From assembly GCA_017620135.1 (NCBI GenBank), contig JAFZQZ010000065.1, positions 1-45,912 on the forward strand: a stretch of DNA of 45,912 nt, given 5' to 3'. The notes below the pieces were generated by a model. The model saw only the letters and a program-made list of their open reading frames with translations. It was not told where the DNA came from and ran no database searches. Below, piece after piece: positions 1-7,618 of the stretch. The translations under genes and the position numbers were made by a program. This stretch comes from Bacillota bacterium (GTDB lineage Bacteria; Bacillota; Clostridia; Lachnospirales; Bianqueaceae). How positions within the stretch are numbered: position 1 is the stretch's first letter; each line of letters begins with the position of its first letter.

Positions 1-496
1 GGTGCAGCCACTGCTCGACGAAAGTCAGGAAAGCCTCCGCGTCCTGCTCGATGCCGAAGAATTCTTTGCCCTTTTCATCATCCAGCAGCGCGCCGTAGCC
101 GGTGGCCACCGGGTCGACGAGCACGATGTCCGCGATGTCGATCAGGCAGTTCGGGTTGTCGATCACTTCATAGGGCGGTAGCGCGGTGGGGCGGTCGGGC
201 TCACCGTAAACGATACGGCGGGTGCCGAGGAAGCCGGCGTGCACATACATGGAAGAAGAGCCGGGACCGCCGTTGTATCCGAAGATGACCGGACGGGACG
301 CGGTGTCCTTCACGTCGCTGCGGAAATAGGAATAGGAAAAGATCGTAGCGATCGGCTTGCCGTCCGAGGTATAGAAAACGGTATCTTCCGAGACGGTCCG
401 GTAGGGGATCGTTTTGCCATTAAGCTGGATGCTGCCTTCGGATTCGAAACGGGCCGGCTTGAACTGATCAGCTTTGAAACATTCGGTTTTGTACAT
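1..496 (-). CDS. Serine carboxypeptidase-like (peptidase S10 family) protein, N-terminal part
   Basis: This minus-strand gene starts with ATG at 496 and runs off the left edge of the window, so only about 165 N-terminal residues are visible. It has an excellent ribosome site (GGAGGTAAC) just upstream. The segment FGYNGGPGSSSMYVHAGFLG is the oxyanion-hole region typical of S10 serine carboxypeptidases (family form NGGPGCSS), followed by a VLVDPVATGYG stretch at the place where the family has its 'DxPxGxG' signature. The catalytic Ser, Asp and His lie beyond the edge, so activity cannot be judged. No obvious signal peptide is seen, which suggests a cytoplasmic bacterial member. The fold and family are well supported; the substrate is unknown. 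Confidence 0.8.
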   Translation of the reverse strand, partial: MYKTECFKADQFKPARFESEGSIQLNGKTIPYRTVSEDTVFYTSDGKPIATIFSYSYFRSDVKDTASRPVIFGYNGGPGSSSMYVHAGFLGTRRIVYGEPDRPTALPPYEVIDNPNCLIDIADIVLVDPVATGYGALLDDEKGKEFFGIEQDAEAFLTFVEQWLH

Positions 497-527
497 GAAG
501 TTACCTCCGGTAGTTTGTCTTGTCTGT

Positions 528-556
528 ATTATAGCCGTCCGCCCCGCTCGTGACAA
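528..556 (-). promoter_or_regulatory. Sigma-A promoter of the S10 peptidase gene
   Basis: On the minus strand a -35 box TTGTCA (556-551) and a perfect -10 box TATAAT (533-528) are separated by 17 bases. They lie about 30 bases upstream of the start codon at 496, with the ribosome site between. Confidence 0.75.
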
Positions 557-663
557 GACACGAACCTGCCAAAAGGACGGCATTGGGAGTGTACAGCGTG
601 GAGGGGAGTATGTTAAAATATGGACAGCGCATCGCAGTTTCCCATAATAAAAGGAGACCAACT

Positions 664-1962
664 ATGAACATTGTCATCCTGAACGGTTCGCCCGCGGGCA
701 AACACAGCATCACCCTTTATACCATGTTGTATATCGAAAAGTTTTTCCCCGATCACACCTATACCACGATCCATGTCGGACAGCAGATCCGGTCGATCGA
801 GAAGGACTTCGCCAAATCTGCGGAGACGCTTTCTGCCGCTGATCTGATCGTTTTCTGTTATCCGGTCTATACCTTCCTGGTTCCCTCCCAGCTGCACCGG
901 TTCATTGAGCTGATCAAGGAACACGGCGTGGATCTTCAGGGGAAATTCGCAACGCAGGTATCCACATCCAAACACTTTTATGATATGACCGCGCATCAGT
1001 TTATCGAGGACAACTGCCGCGACCTGGGCCTTCGCTATATCCGCGGCCTTTCCGCCGACATGGACGATCTGACAAAAACTTCCGGACAGAAAGATGCCCT
1101 TGATTTCTGGCGTTTCGTCGAGTGGAACATGGCCCAAAATCAACCGGACGAGAATCCTGCGGAGCAGGCGGAACCTACCGGCCGCATCGCACTGGTGACA
1201 GACGCTGCGGAAGGAAGCCGGCTTTCCGAAATGATCGAAGCATTCCGGACAGCAAGTCCCCGGAAAGTCGACGTCGTGAACATCCGCGAGTTTCCGTTCC
1301 AGGGCGGCTGTCTCGGCTGTTTCCACTGCGCCGCGGACGGGACCTGCATCTACAAGGACGGATTTGACAAATATCTGCGAGACAATATCCAGACAGCGGA
1401 CGCGATCGTCTATGCGTATACCGTCAAGGACCATTCGATGGGATCCCGGTTCAAGATGTACGACGACCGCCAGTTCTGCAACGGACACCGGACGGTGACG
1501 ATGGGCATGCCGGTCGCCTATCTGGTGGAAGGAGATCTCTCGCAAGAGCCCAACCTCATGACACTCATGCGCGCACGGGCTGAGGTGGGCGGCAACTTCC
1601 TGGCCGGTATCGCGGATACCGATGAAAAGATCCTGCCGGTGGCGAAAACCCTGGAGTACGCGATCGAAAACGCCTATCAGCCGCCGAAGGATTTCTATGG
1701 TGTGGGCGGTCTGAAAGTCTTCCGCGATCTGATCTATCAGATGCAGGGACTGATGCGCGAGGATCACCGTTTCTATAAAAAGCACGGATTCTATGATTTC
1801 CCGCAGAAGAAGAAGGGCCGGATCGCGGCGATGTATCTGGTCGGCGCGATGATGAACAGCCCGAAGATCATGAAAAAGATCGGTGGAAAGATGACCGAAG
1901 GTATGGTCATGCCCTATCAGAAAGTGCTGGAGGACGCGGAGAAAAAGAGGATTCAGTCATGA
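664..1962 (+). CDS. Tandem flavodoxin-fold NAD(P)H-dependent oxidoreductase / iron-sulfur flavoprotein-like
   Basis: The protein has 432 residues; I chose ATG 664 because it follows AAAGGAGA and begins directly with the first beta strand (MNIVILNGSP). Residues 1 to about 180 form one NAD(P)H-dependent reductase-like flavodoxin domain (NGSPAGKHS phosphate-loop-like turn, FCYPVYTFLVPSQLHRFIE). A second domain from about 190 onward repeats the theme and contains GGCLGCFHCAADGTCIYKD. Those closely spaced cysteines resemble the cluster or flavin region of multimeric flavodoxin WrbA/iron-sulfur flavoprotein relatives. The usual family length is about 180-250, so this is a two-domain fusion. It overlaps the downstream GH2 gene by four bases (ATGA), so the two are cotranslated. 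The physiological electron acceptor is unknown. Confidence 0.8.
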   Translation: MNIVILNGSPAGKHSITLYTMLYIEKFFPDHTYTTIHVGQQIRSIEKDFAKSAETLSAADLIVFCYPVYTFLVPSQLHRFIELIKEHGVDLQGKFATQVSTSKHFYDMTAHQFIEDNCRDLGLRYIRGLSADMDDLTKTSGQKDALDFWRFVEWNMAQNQPDENPAEQAEPTGRIALVTDAAEGSRLSEMIEAFRTASPRKVDVVNIREFPFQGGCLGCFHCAADGTCIYKDGFDKYLRDNIQTADAIVYAYTVKDHSMGSRFKMYDDRQFCNGHRTVTMGMPVAYLVEGDLSQEPNLMTLMRARAEVGGNFLAGIADTDEKILPVAKTLEYAIENAYQPPKDFYGVGGLKVFRDLIYQMQGLMREDHRFYKKHGFYDFPQKKKGRIAAMYLVGAMMNSPKIMKKIGGKMTEGMVMPYQKVLEDAEKKRIQS

Positions 1963-4415
1963 AAAGAGAGCTTTTGAATCAGGGCTGGCAGGTATGGGAA
2001 GACAAGATCCCGTTTGAACTGGTATCCGGCATACCGCCCTTTGCCATCACTGTCGATCTGCCTGATGACGCGATGTTTCGGGAGAAACAAAGTCCCGAAA
2101 GTCAGAACGGCGGCGCGACTGGCTATCTGGATGGCGGCGCGTATAAATATCATAAGTCACTTTATGTGCCACAGGACTGGGCCGGGGATCCGATCCTCTT
2201 GCATTTCGAAGGCGTTTACCGGCAGGCGACCGTATATATCAACGGATCCGCTGCCGGAGAATGTTTCTTCGGCTATAACGAGTTTACCGTTTCCATTTCC
2301 GACTATCTGAACTACGGCAGGGACAACGATATCCTGGTCACGGTCAAGTGTGATGTAAAGAACAGCCGCTGGTACAGCGGTGCCGGGATCTATCGGGATG
2401 TCTGGCTGCTTCACGGCGCGCCGGTCCATATCGTTCCGGGCTCACTGCAGCTGGCAACGCTTTCGCTCTCGGAAGAAGGCGCACTGGTCGAGGTGTCGTG
2501 TGAAGTAGAAAACGGTTCCCTGCTGGCCGATACTTTCGATGTGACATTTTCCATCACGCGGAAAGCGCAGGAAGAAGAATCTTCAGAGGAACGACCTGAT
2601 CAGACAGGCACTTATTCCGGACCTGTCTTTGAAAGGGCATTTCCCGTCCGGCTGAGAACAGGAGAGAAGCAGAAACTTTCCAAGCGCATCTTTCTGGAAA
2701 ACGTGTTGCTCTGGAGCGCGGAAGAGCCGAATCTGTATAAAATAAAGGCCGGGATCACTAATGGGACATATGTCGCAAATGAGGCCAGGACGGATGAAGA
2801 GACCATTACGACCGGCATCCGGCTTATTCAGGCGGACCGGATCCATGGTCTCATGATCAATGGTGAGAGCGTCAAGCTGCGCGGTGCCTGTGTGCATCAT
2901 GACAGCGGTCTTCTTGGCGCACGGGCCCTTTACGGATATGAGCGACGGAGGATCCGACGGCTGAAAGAAGCAGGATTCAACGCGGTACGATCAGCGCATA
3001 ACCACGCGTCTCAGGCGCTTCTTCGGGCCTGTGACGAACTGGGCATGTATGTGATGGATGAACTGACCGACGTCTGGAACAAAGCCAAGGCAACCTATGA
3101 TCAGTCGATCCATTTTGAAGCGACCTGGCAAGAGGATCTTCGGTCTATAGTAGAAGCGGATCGTTCCCATCCTTCGGTGATCCTGTATTCCACCGGCAAC
3201 GAGATCTTTGAGATCGCCACGGAGAAAGGGATCGAGACCGCCCGGATGCTGGGCGATTATCTTAAAGTACTCGACCCGACACGTCTTCGGACAAATGGTA
3301 TCAACGGAGCTTTTGCCGCGGGTGACGGCCTTTCCTCGATCGTGGAAGACATCACCGGGCAGCGTCCCGGACCGGGAGACGTGAATGTCTTTATGGCCGC
3401 GCTGGCAAACCACATGCCAGAGATCGTGCGGCATCCGATCCTGTCCGGGATCCTGGAAAAACTGGAGCTTTCCATGGACGTGGTTGGCTACAACTATATG
3501 ACTTCCCGGTATCTGCCGGACTATGAGACCTATCCGGACCGGCTGATGATAGGGAGCGAGACCTACCCGAAACAGATCGCGGAAAACTGGTCGGTCATCA
3601 GCGCCTGTCCGGCGGTACTGGGCGACTTTACCTGGACAGGCTGGGATTATATGGGCGAGATCGGAGGACCTTTCCCGGGACTGATCAACGAGGCCGGTGA
3701 TATCTCGATCATCGGCGTCCGACGCGCGATGTCCTATTACAGAGAGATCGTGTTCGGGCTGAAAAAGGGCCCGGTCATCGTGACGCAGGATCCCGCCCGG
3801 TACGGATGCAGCCGCAATTTTGGTCCCTGGAAGTATACGGACTGTGAACTGAACTACACCTGGCCGGATCAGGAAGGAAAGCCGATGCTCGTTCAGGTCT
3901 ACAGCCGGGGAGATACGGTGGTTCTCTATCAGAACGGTCAAAAAGTCGGAGAAAAGACCTGTCCGTCGCCGGGAGACCCCTTTGACGAGGGAAGCGTGGG
4001 CTACTGCTGCGAATTCAATATCACTTATGAACCGGGAGAACTGAGTGCCGTGGCGCTTCGCAAAGGGAGGCAGATCGGGCTTTGTGTCCTTCGTACGGCT
4101 GGAGAAACAGAGCAGATACAGATCATTCCCGAGACAGAGGATGATCTGATCTTCCTGAATCTGGAACTGACGGATGGCCAGGGAAACCGGGTCTGTCAGG
4201 ATCAGATCCTGGAACTGTCAGTGGAAGGACCGGCTGACCTGCTGGGATTTGGCAGTGAAAAGGCAGTCCATGACCGGGGATTTGCCATGCCCCGAACATC
4301 CACGGCAGGTGGCTGCGCGCTGACGATCCTTCGCCGTACAGCACCGGATCCGGTTCGGATAAGCGTTCAGCTGACAAACGGAGATTCGCTGATCATAAAT
4401 ACGATCGTTGTGTAG
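1959..4415 (+). CDS. Glycoside hydrolase family 2 (beta-galactosidase/beta-glucuronidase superfamily)
   Basis: The protein has 818 residues. The order is an N-terminal jelly-roll sugar-binding domain (about 1-170), an immunoglobulin-like domain (about 180-290), a TIM barrel (about 290-590) and C-terminal beta-rich domains. Visible catalytic signatures are VRSAHNHASQ and YVMDELTDVW at the barrel entry, the acid/base Glu 415 in STGNEIFE, and the likely nucleophile Glu 534 in MIGSETYP. GDFTWTGWDYMGE follows, as in GH2 beta-galactosidases with a DUF4982-type tail. No signal peptide is seen, so it should act in the cytoplasm on an imported beta-linked oligosaccharide. It is translationally coupled to the upstream flavoprotein and followed 16 bases later by a hydrolase gene. 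The exact sugar specificity is not readable. Confidence 0.93.
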   Translation: MKRELLNQGWQVWEDKIPFELVSGIPPFAITVDLPDDAMFREKQSPESQNGGATGYLDGGAYKYHKSLYVPQDWAGDPILLHFEGVYRQATVYINGSAAGECFFGYNEFTVSISDYLNYGRDNDILVTVKCDVKNSRWYSGAGIYRDVWLLHGAPVHIVPGSLQLATLSLSEEGALVEVSCEVENGSLLADTFDVTFSITRKAQEEESSEERPDQTGTYSGPVFERAFPVRLRTGEKQKLSKRIFLENVLLWSAEEPNLYKIKAGITNGTYVANEARTDEETITTGIRLIQADRIHGLMINGESVKLRGACVHHDSGLLGARALYGYERRRIRRLKEAGFNAVRSAHNHASQALLRACDELGMYVMDELTDVWNKAKATYDQSIHFEATWQEDLRSIVEADRSHPSVILYSTGNEIFEIATEKGIETARMLGDYLKVLDPTRLRTNGINGAFAAGDGLSSIVEDITGQRPGPGDVNVFMAALANHMPEIVRHPILSGILEKLELSMDVVGYNYMTSRYLPDYETYPDRLMIGSETYPKQIAENWSVISACPAVLGDFTWTGWDYMGEIGGPFPGLINEAGDISIIGVRRAMSYYREIVFGLKKGPVIVTQDPARYGCSRNFGPWKYTDCELNYTWPDQEGKPMLVQVYSRGDTVVLYQNGQKVGEKTCPSPGDPFDEGSVGYCCEFNITYEPGELSAVALRKGRQIGLCVLRTAGETEQIQIIPETEDDLIFLNLELTDGQGNRVCQDQILELSVEGPADLLGFGSEKAVHDRGFAMPRTSTAGGCALTILRRTAPDPVRISVQLTNGDSLIINTIVV

Positions 4416-4431
4416 AAAAAGGAGACCAGCT

Positions 4432-5229
4432 ATGGCTTTTGGCGCAAAGGAATTCGATCTGACGATAGGCGAAAGCATCGTCCATGTGATCACATTTGGC
4501 AGTGGAGAGAAAGATCTGATCATGCTGCAGGGACTCACGATCAAAGAGTTTCGTGGGGCCGGTTCGATGGTCGCCCTCGGCTATAAGAAATTCGCGAAAG
4601 ACTACCGGGTGGTGCTGTTTGACCGTCCCGATCCGCTGCCGGAAGCGTGCACGATCCAGGCTTTGGCGCAGTCGGTAGCGGACGCGATGGACCAAATGGA
4701 GATCAAGAACGCGGACATCTTCGGTACTTCACAGGGCGGGATGATCGCACTTCAACTGGCCATCGACCGGCCGGATCTGGTCCGCCGCCTGGTGCTGGCG
4801 GTCACCGGACCCAAAGCGACGCCTATGACGGAAGCAGCACTGGATAAGTGGATCGGTTTCGCGGAAAAAGATGACTGGCTGGGACTGGGGATGGATATAC
4901 TGGAATCCATGTATTCCGAAAAGTATCAGAAACGGTATCGCCGGTTTTTCCCGCTGATCCTGAAGACGCAGAAACTGATCAGCACGGAGCGGTTTATCCC
5001 GCTGGCCCGTTCGATCAAAGGGTTCGATCTGACCGATCAGCTCCAAAAAGTCGAGGCACCGACCCTGGTTCTCGGCGGCAAGGAAGATAAGATCGTTTCA
5101 CCGGATGGATCCTATGGGATCGCAAAGGCACTCGGCTGCGAGATCCATATGTATGACGGACTGGGACACGCGGCCTATGAAGAAGCGCCGGATTTCAATG
5201 ACCGGATCCTGACATTTTTGAGAAAATAA
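4432..5229 (+). CDS. Alpha/beta hydrolase
   Basis: The protein has 265 residues. ATG 4432 follows AAAAAGGAGA. It shows a classic alpha/beta-hydrolase layout: a DLIMLQG oxyanion strand, the nucleophile elbow GTSQGG with Ser 100, an acid in GGKEDKIVSPDG and His in GLGHAAYE near the end. The short cap region around residues 135-195 is typical of small-molecule esterases, lactonases or hydrolases of the 3-oxoadipate enol-lactonase type. It is the third gene of the flavoprotein-GH2 operon, and the inverted repeat at 5246-5289 follows it. Substrate unknown; an acyl or lactone substrate linked to the sugar handled by the GH2 enzyme is only a guess. Confidence 0.85.
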   Translation: MAFGAKEFDLTIGESIVHVITFGSGEKDLIMLQGLTIKEFRGAGSMVALGYKKFAKDYRVVLFDRPDPLPEACTIQALAQSVADAMDQMEIKNADIFGTSQGGMIALQLAIDRPDLVRRLVLAVTGPKATPMTEAALDKWIGFAEKDDWLGLGMDILESMYSEKYQKRYRRFFPLILKTQKLISTERFIPLARSIKGFDLTDQLQKVEAPTLVLGGKEDKIVSPDGSYGIAKALGCEIHMYDGLGHAAYEEAPDFNDRILTFLRK

Positions 5230-5239
5230 GAGAAATAGG

Positions 5240-5289
5240 TTGATTAAAATGAGATATTATGATATGATACAGTCATAATATCTCATTTT
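5240..5289 (+). promoter_or_regulatory. Promoter with embedded 17-bp perfect inverted repeat (candidate operator, or terminator)
   Basis: A perfect 17-base inverted repeat has arms at 5246-5262 and 5273-5289 around a 10-base loop. A sigma-A promoter interlocks with it: -35 TTGATT at 5240-5245, then exactly 17 bases that are the left arm, then -10 TATGAT at 5263-5268 in the loop. Transcription would begin near 5275, inside the right arm. It lies 28 bases ahead of the HTH-Uma2 start codon. The AT-rich stem ending in five T residues could also terminate the upstream operon. Confidence 0.6.
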
Positions 5290-5317
5290 TGTTATATGTC
5301 AGGCAAAGGAGGGTGCT

Positions 5318-6214
5318 ATGCTGACGATTCAGGATATGAAATACATCAAGGATCTGTACGGATACAGCTATGCGTATATCGCGGAGAAAACCGGTGTGCC
5401 GCTTGCGACCGTACAGAAAGTGCTGGCCGGGAAAACCACGTCGCCGCGTCGCGAGACGCTGGCCGCGCTTTCAGCGTTTTTTGTGGAGCATTCGAAAGTC
5501 GCAGAGCGTTTGCCTGGTCTTCGGGAGCCGGGCGAGGATCTTTCCGAAATGGTGCTTCAGGAAGAGGATACGCCGTTTCGTGGCAACCTGGCCAAAAAGA
5601 TCGAACCGCCGGAGTTTTTTGAGGACTGGGATCCCGGCAGAAAAATCTATCATCATTATACGATCCGGGACTATGAGAATCTTCCGGATGATGTCCGGGT
5701 GGAACTTATCGACGGCGTTTTTTATCTGATGAGTGCACCGTCCTTTGACCATCAGGATATCCTGATGTATATCGGCATGGAAATGTATTCGTTCGTCGGC
5801 AAAAACAAAGGAAAATGCAAGGTAATGGTAGCTCCGCTGGATGTTCAACTGGACAAGGATATCTGGACAATGGTGCAGCCGGATATTCTGGTCGTCTGTG
5901 ATCCGTCGATCATCACGCAAAAACGTATGGAAGGCGCGCCGGATCTGATCGTAGAGATCCTTTCCCCCTCAAACCGGAGGAAAGACGTGTCGCTGAAGCT
6001 CTATAAGTATATCAAAGCCGGCGTCAAAGAATACTGGATCGTCGATCCCGTGAAACGGATCACCACCGTTTACCGGCCGGGCGATCAGGATTTCTACAGG
6101 ATCTATCCTTTCAAGGAACCTATCCCTGTCGGGATCTGGGAAGGAAAATGCCAGATCGATCTGTCCGAGGTCGAGCTGTGGGAAGATACGGCGCAGCCGG
6201 AAGAGCAGAAATAA
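5318..6214 (+). CDS. HTH-Uma2 fusion: Uma2 (DUF820) family putative restriction endonuclease-like protein
   Basis: The protein has 298 residues and starts at ATG 5318 after AAAGGAGGG. Residues about 1-45 form a helix-turn-helix (YSYAYIAEKTGVPLATVQKV, with the AGKTTSPRRETL recognition-wing pattern of Xre-like domains). Residues about 115-295 are a Uma2/DUF820 domain: VELIDGVFYLMSAPS, QPDILVVCDPS, IVEILSPSNRRKDVSLKLYKY and GVKEYWIVDP. The Asp, Glu and Lys in these three blocks match the PD-(D/E)XK-like nuclease core of the family. An HTH placed in front of Uma2 suggests DNA-binding autoregulation, and a long inverted repeat lies in its own promoter. The family is of unproven biochemical role, and a defence or toxin-like activity is not shown here. 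Confidence 0.88.
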   Translation: MLTIQDMKYIKDLYGYSYAYIAEKTGVPLATVQKVLAGKTTSPRRETLAALSAFFVEHSKVAERLPGLREPGEDLSEMVLQEEDTPFRGNLAKKIEPPEFFEDWDPGRKIYHHYTIRDYENLPDDVRVELIDGVFYLMSAPSFDHQDILMYIGMEMYSFVGKNKGKCKVMVAPLDVQLDKDIWTMVQPDILVVCDPSIITQKRMEGAPDLIVEILSPSNRRKDVSLKLYKYIKAGVKEYWIVDPVKRITTVYRPGDQDFYRIYPFKEPIPVGIWEGKCQIDLSEVELWEDTAQPEEQK

Positions 6215-6235
6215 CCATCAGACACGAAAAAAGGC

Positions 6236-6264
6236 TTGAAAAACCAGAGAATAGCCAGTATAAT
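6236..6264 (+). promoter_or_regulatory. Sigma-A promoter of the tRNA-Asp transcript
   Basis: -35 TTGAAA (6236-6241), 17-base spacer, perfect -10 TATAAT (6259-6264). Transcription would begin near 6271, immediately before the first hairpin of the leader, about 119 bases upstream of the tRNA. Confidence 0.7.
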
Positions 6265-6273
6265 TTAATATAC

Positions 6274-6382
6274 GAGTTGCAAAGCAACTCACACAGCAGG
6301 ACTGAAGGCGAAGTTTCAGCAGCCCGAAGGAGATGCATTTTCAGAGTTGCGAAGCAACTCTCACAGGTCAGCCTCCGGCTGA
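6274..6382 (+). repeat. Hairpin-rich leader between promoter and tRNA-Asp, with a duplicated hairpin
   Basis: Two near-identical 23-base elements (6274-6296 and 6344-6366) each fold as GAGTTGC-(A/G)AA-GCAACTC followed by (A/T)CACAG. Between them is a weaker CTGAA/TTCAG hairpin, and after the second is a TCAGCC-TCC-GGCTGA hairpin (6368-6382). No open frame with a ribosome site lies here. The whole block sits inside the predicted tRNA transcript. It may be a processed leader RNA or a dispersed hairpin repeat family that has inserted in front of the tRNA. Confidence 0.6.
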
Positions 6383-6389
6383 ACTGTTT

Positions 6390-6463
6390 GGCTCGGTAGC
6401 GAAGCTGGTTATCGCGTCGGCCTGTCACGCCGAAGATCGAGGGTTCGAGCCCCTTCCGAGTCG
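6390..6463 (+). tRNA. tRNA-Asp (anticodon GTC)
   Basis: The 74-base sequence folds as a full cloverleaf. Acceptor stem is GGCTCGG with CCGAGTC (one G-U pair), D stem GCGA/TCGC with GG in the loop, and anticodon stem TCGGC/GCCGA around loop CTGTCAC. The T stem is GAGGG/CCCTT around TTCGAGC, and the discriminator base is G73, the identity base for Asp. The 3' CCA is not encoded (CTT follows), so it must be added by tRNA nucleotidyltransferase. It stands alone between the Uma2 gene and a lipoprotein gene. Confidence 0.95.
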
Positions 6464-6473
6464 CTTCATAATA

Positions 6474-6506
6474 ATAGGACGCAAACTTCATTTGCGTCCT
6501 ATATTC
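6474..6506 (+). terminator. Terminator-like hairpin after tRNA-Asp
   Basis: Twelve perfect base pairs (6474-6485 with 6491-6502) enclose the loop CTTCA. The tail ATTCG is poor in T, so termination may be incomplete and the lipoprotein gene 20 bases later may be fed by read-through. Confidence 0.55.
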
Positions 6507-6526
6507 GTATAGAAAGGAGTTTTATC

Positions 6527-7615
6527 ATGCGAGCCAAGATAAGAAAAGGCCTCGTCCTGCTGATGATCATGAGCCTGATCATCTGTATGATCGGCTGTAC
6601 GGATCCCGCGCCGAAACCGTCAGCATCGGACCCGTCGGAGAAGTTTGAAAGCTCGGCTGTCTCAGAGTCATCCGCCGTGCAGCAAAGCTCCGGCGAAACC
6701 TCTGATGGTGACAGTTCCGAACCGGAAACACAGCAGGTAGAGCATCAGGATGGAGATATCTATATGAGCGACGGAGGAGAACAGACATTATATGTAGATA
6801 GACTGGAGCGCTGTGAAGACTGGCTTGGCAAGACACGTGCCGAAGCCGGGATCCCGGACATATTTACGGACAGGGTCCGCGTCGAGGGGACCATCTTCGG
6901 ATTTCCGGCATATGGCGCCGCATACTATCTCGATGGAAAGTGCCATAAGGTCATCCTGTATACTTCCAACAAAACAGTGAGCCATGATGATCTTTACGAG
7001 ATCCTGGTGATGGAAAACGGCCAGCCTTACGAATCGTTCATGGGAGCCTATGTGGAAGCCCTGGGCGGCTGTGTGACCCATGATTATTTCTCCACCGGCA
7101 AGGGAACGATCATCCTGGAAAGTGCGGAAGAGCGGACTTACTGCGTACTCACATTTACACCGGATCAGGCGCCGGAGCACGAGCCGACAGCAGGCGAACT
7201 GGCGCTGAAGGAGATCAAGGAAGGGACTGGCTGGGATCTGACGCTGCCGGAGGATGATTATCACGATCTGTTCGGAGGAAAACTCGGAGGCTCGGAGCTT
7301 AACTGGTATTATCTGACATTTACTTTGGACAGCGGTGTAGAGTGTGAGGTCGAGCTGGTCGATGATATCACGCCGGAAATAGCGGAGGAGAAGGTCTTCG
7401 CCTTCGCGCAGTACATGAAGGATCAGGTGGTGTCAGAAAACGGTTACTCGATGGTGATCCAGGAAGGAAATAAAACCGGCGCGATCTGGTGGATGGATTT
7501 CCAGACGGCATGGGTGATTTCGGTTGATGCCGCGGATACGGAAAACGTGATCGACTATGATTTTCTCCGCAAGATGCGCAGGCGTATCATCAGCGCCTAT
7601 GAACAGCCGGAGTAA
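6527..7615 (+). CDS. Hypothetical lipoprotein
   Basis: The protein has 362 residues and starts at ATG 6527 after AAAGGAG. A lipoprotein signal peptide is clear: basic MRAKIRK, a hydrophobic core and a lipobox MIGC with the lipidated Cys at 24. A Ser/Glu-rich linker (about residues 30-75) follows, as in surface-tethered Gram-positive lipoproteins. The remaining 285 residues are a soluble domain that I do not recognise; two related-looking halves may exist (about 85-210 and 215-360), but this is uncertain. It is followed convergently, 3 bases away, by the dehydrogenase on the minus strand. No function can be assigned. Confidence 0.8.
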   Translation: MRAKIRKGLVLLMIMSLIICMIGCTDPAPKPSASDPSEKFESSAVSESSAVQQSSGETSDGDSSEPETQQVEHQDGDIYMSDGGEQTLYVDRLERCEDWLGKTRAEAGIPDIFTDRVRVEGTIFGFPAYGAAYYLDGKCHKVILYTSNKTVSHDDLYEILVMENGQPYESFMGAYVEALGGCVTHDYFSTGKGTIILESAEERTYCVLTFTPDQAPEHEPTAGELALKEIKEGTGWDLTLPEDDYHDLFGGKLGGSELNWYYLTFTLDSGVECEVELVDDITPEIAEEKVFAFAQYMKDQVVSENGYSMVIQEGNKTGAIWWMDFQTAWVISVDAADTENVIDYDFLRKMRRRIISAYEQPE

Positions 7616-7618
7616 TAC

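Noticed and set aside
601-661. A promoter TGGACA-16-CATAAT just before the flavoprotein gene.
   Set aside because: The start point would fall on the ribosome site, so it cannot serve the gene as read; no better boxes could be chosen with confidence.
613-1785. A 390-codon frame antisense to the flavoprotein gene.
   Set aside because: No ribosome site, composition of a shadow frame, and the sense strand encodes a clear protein family.
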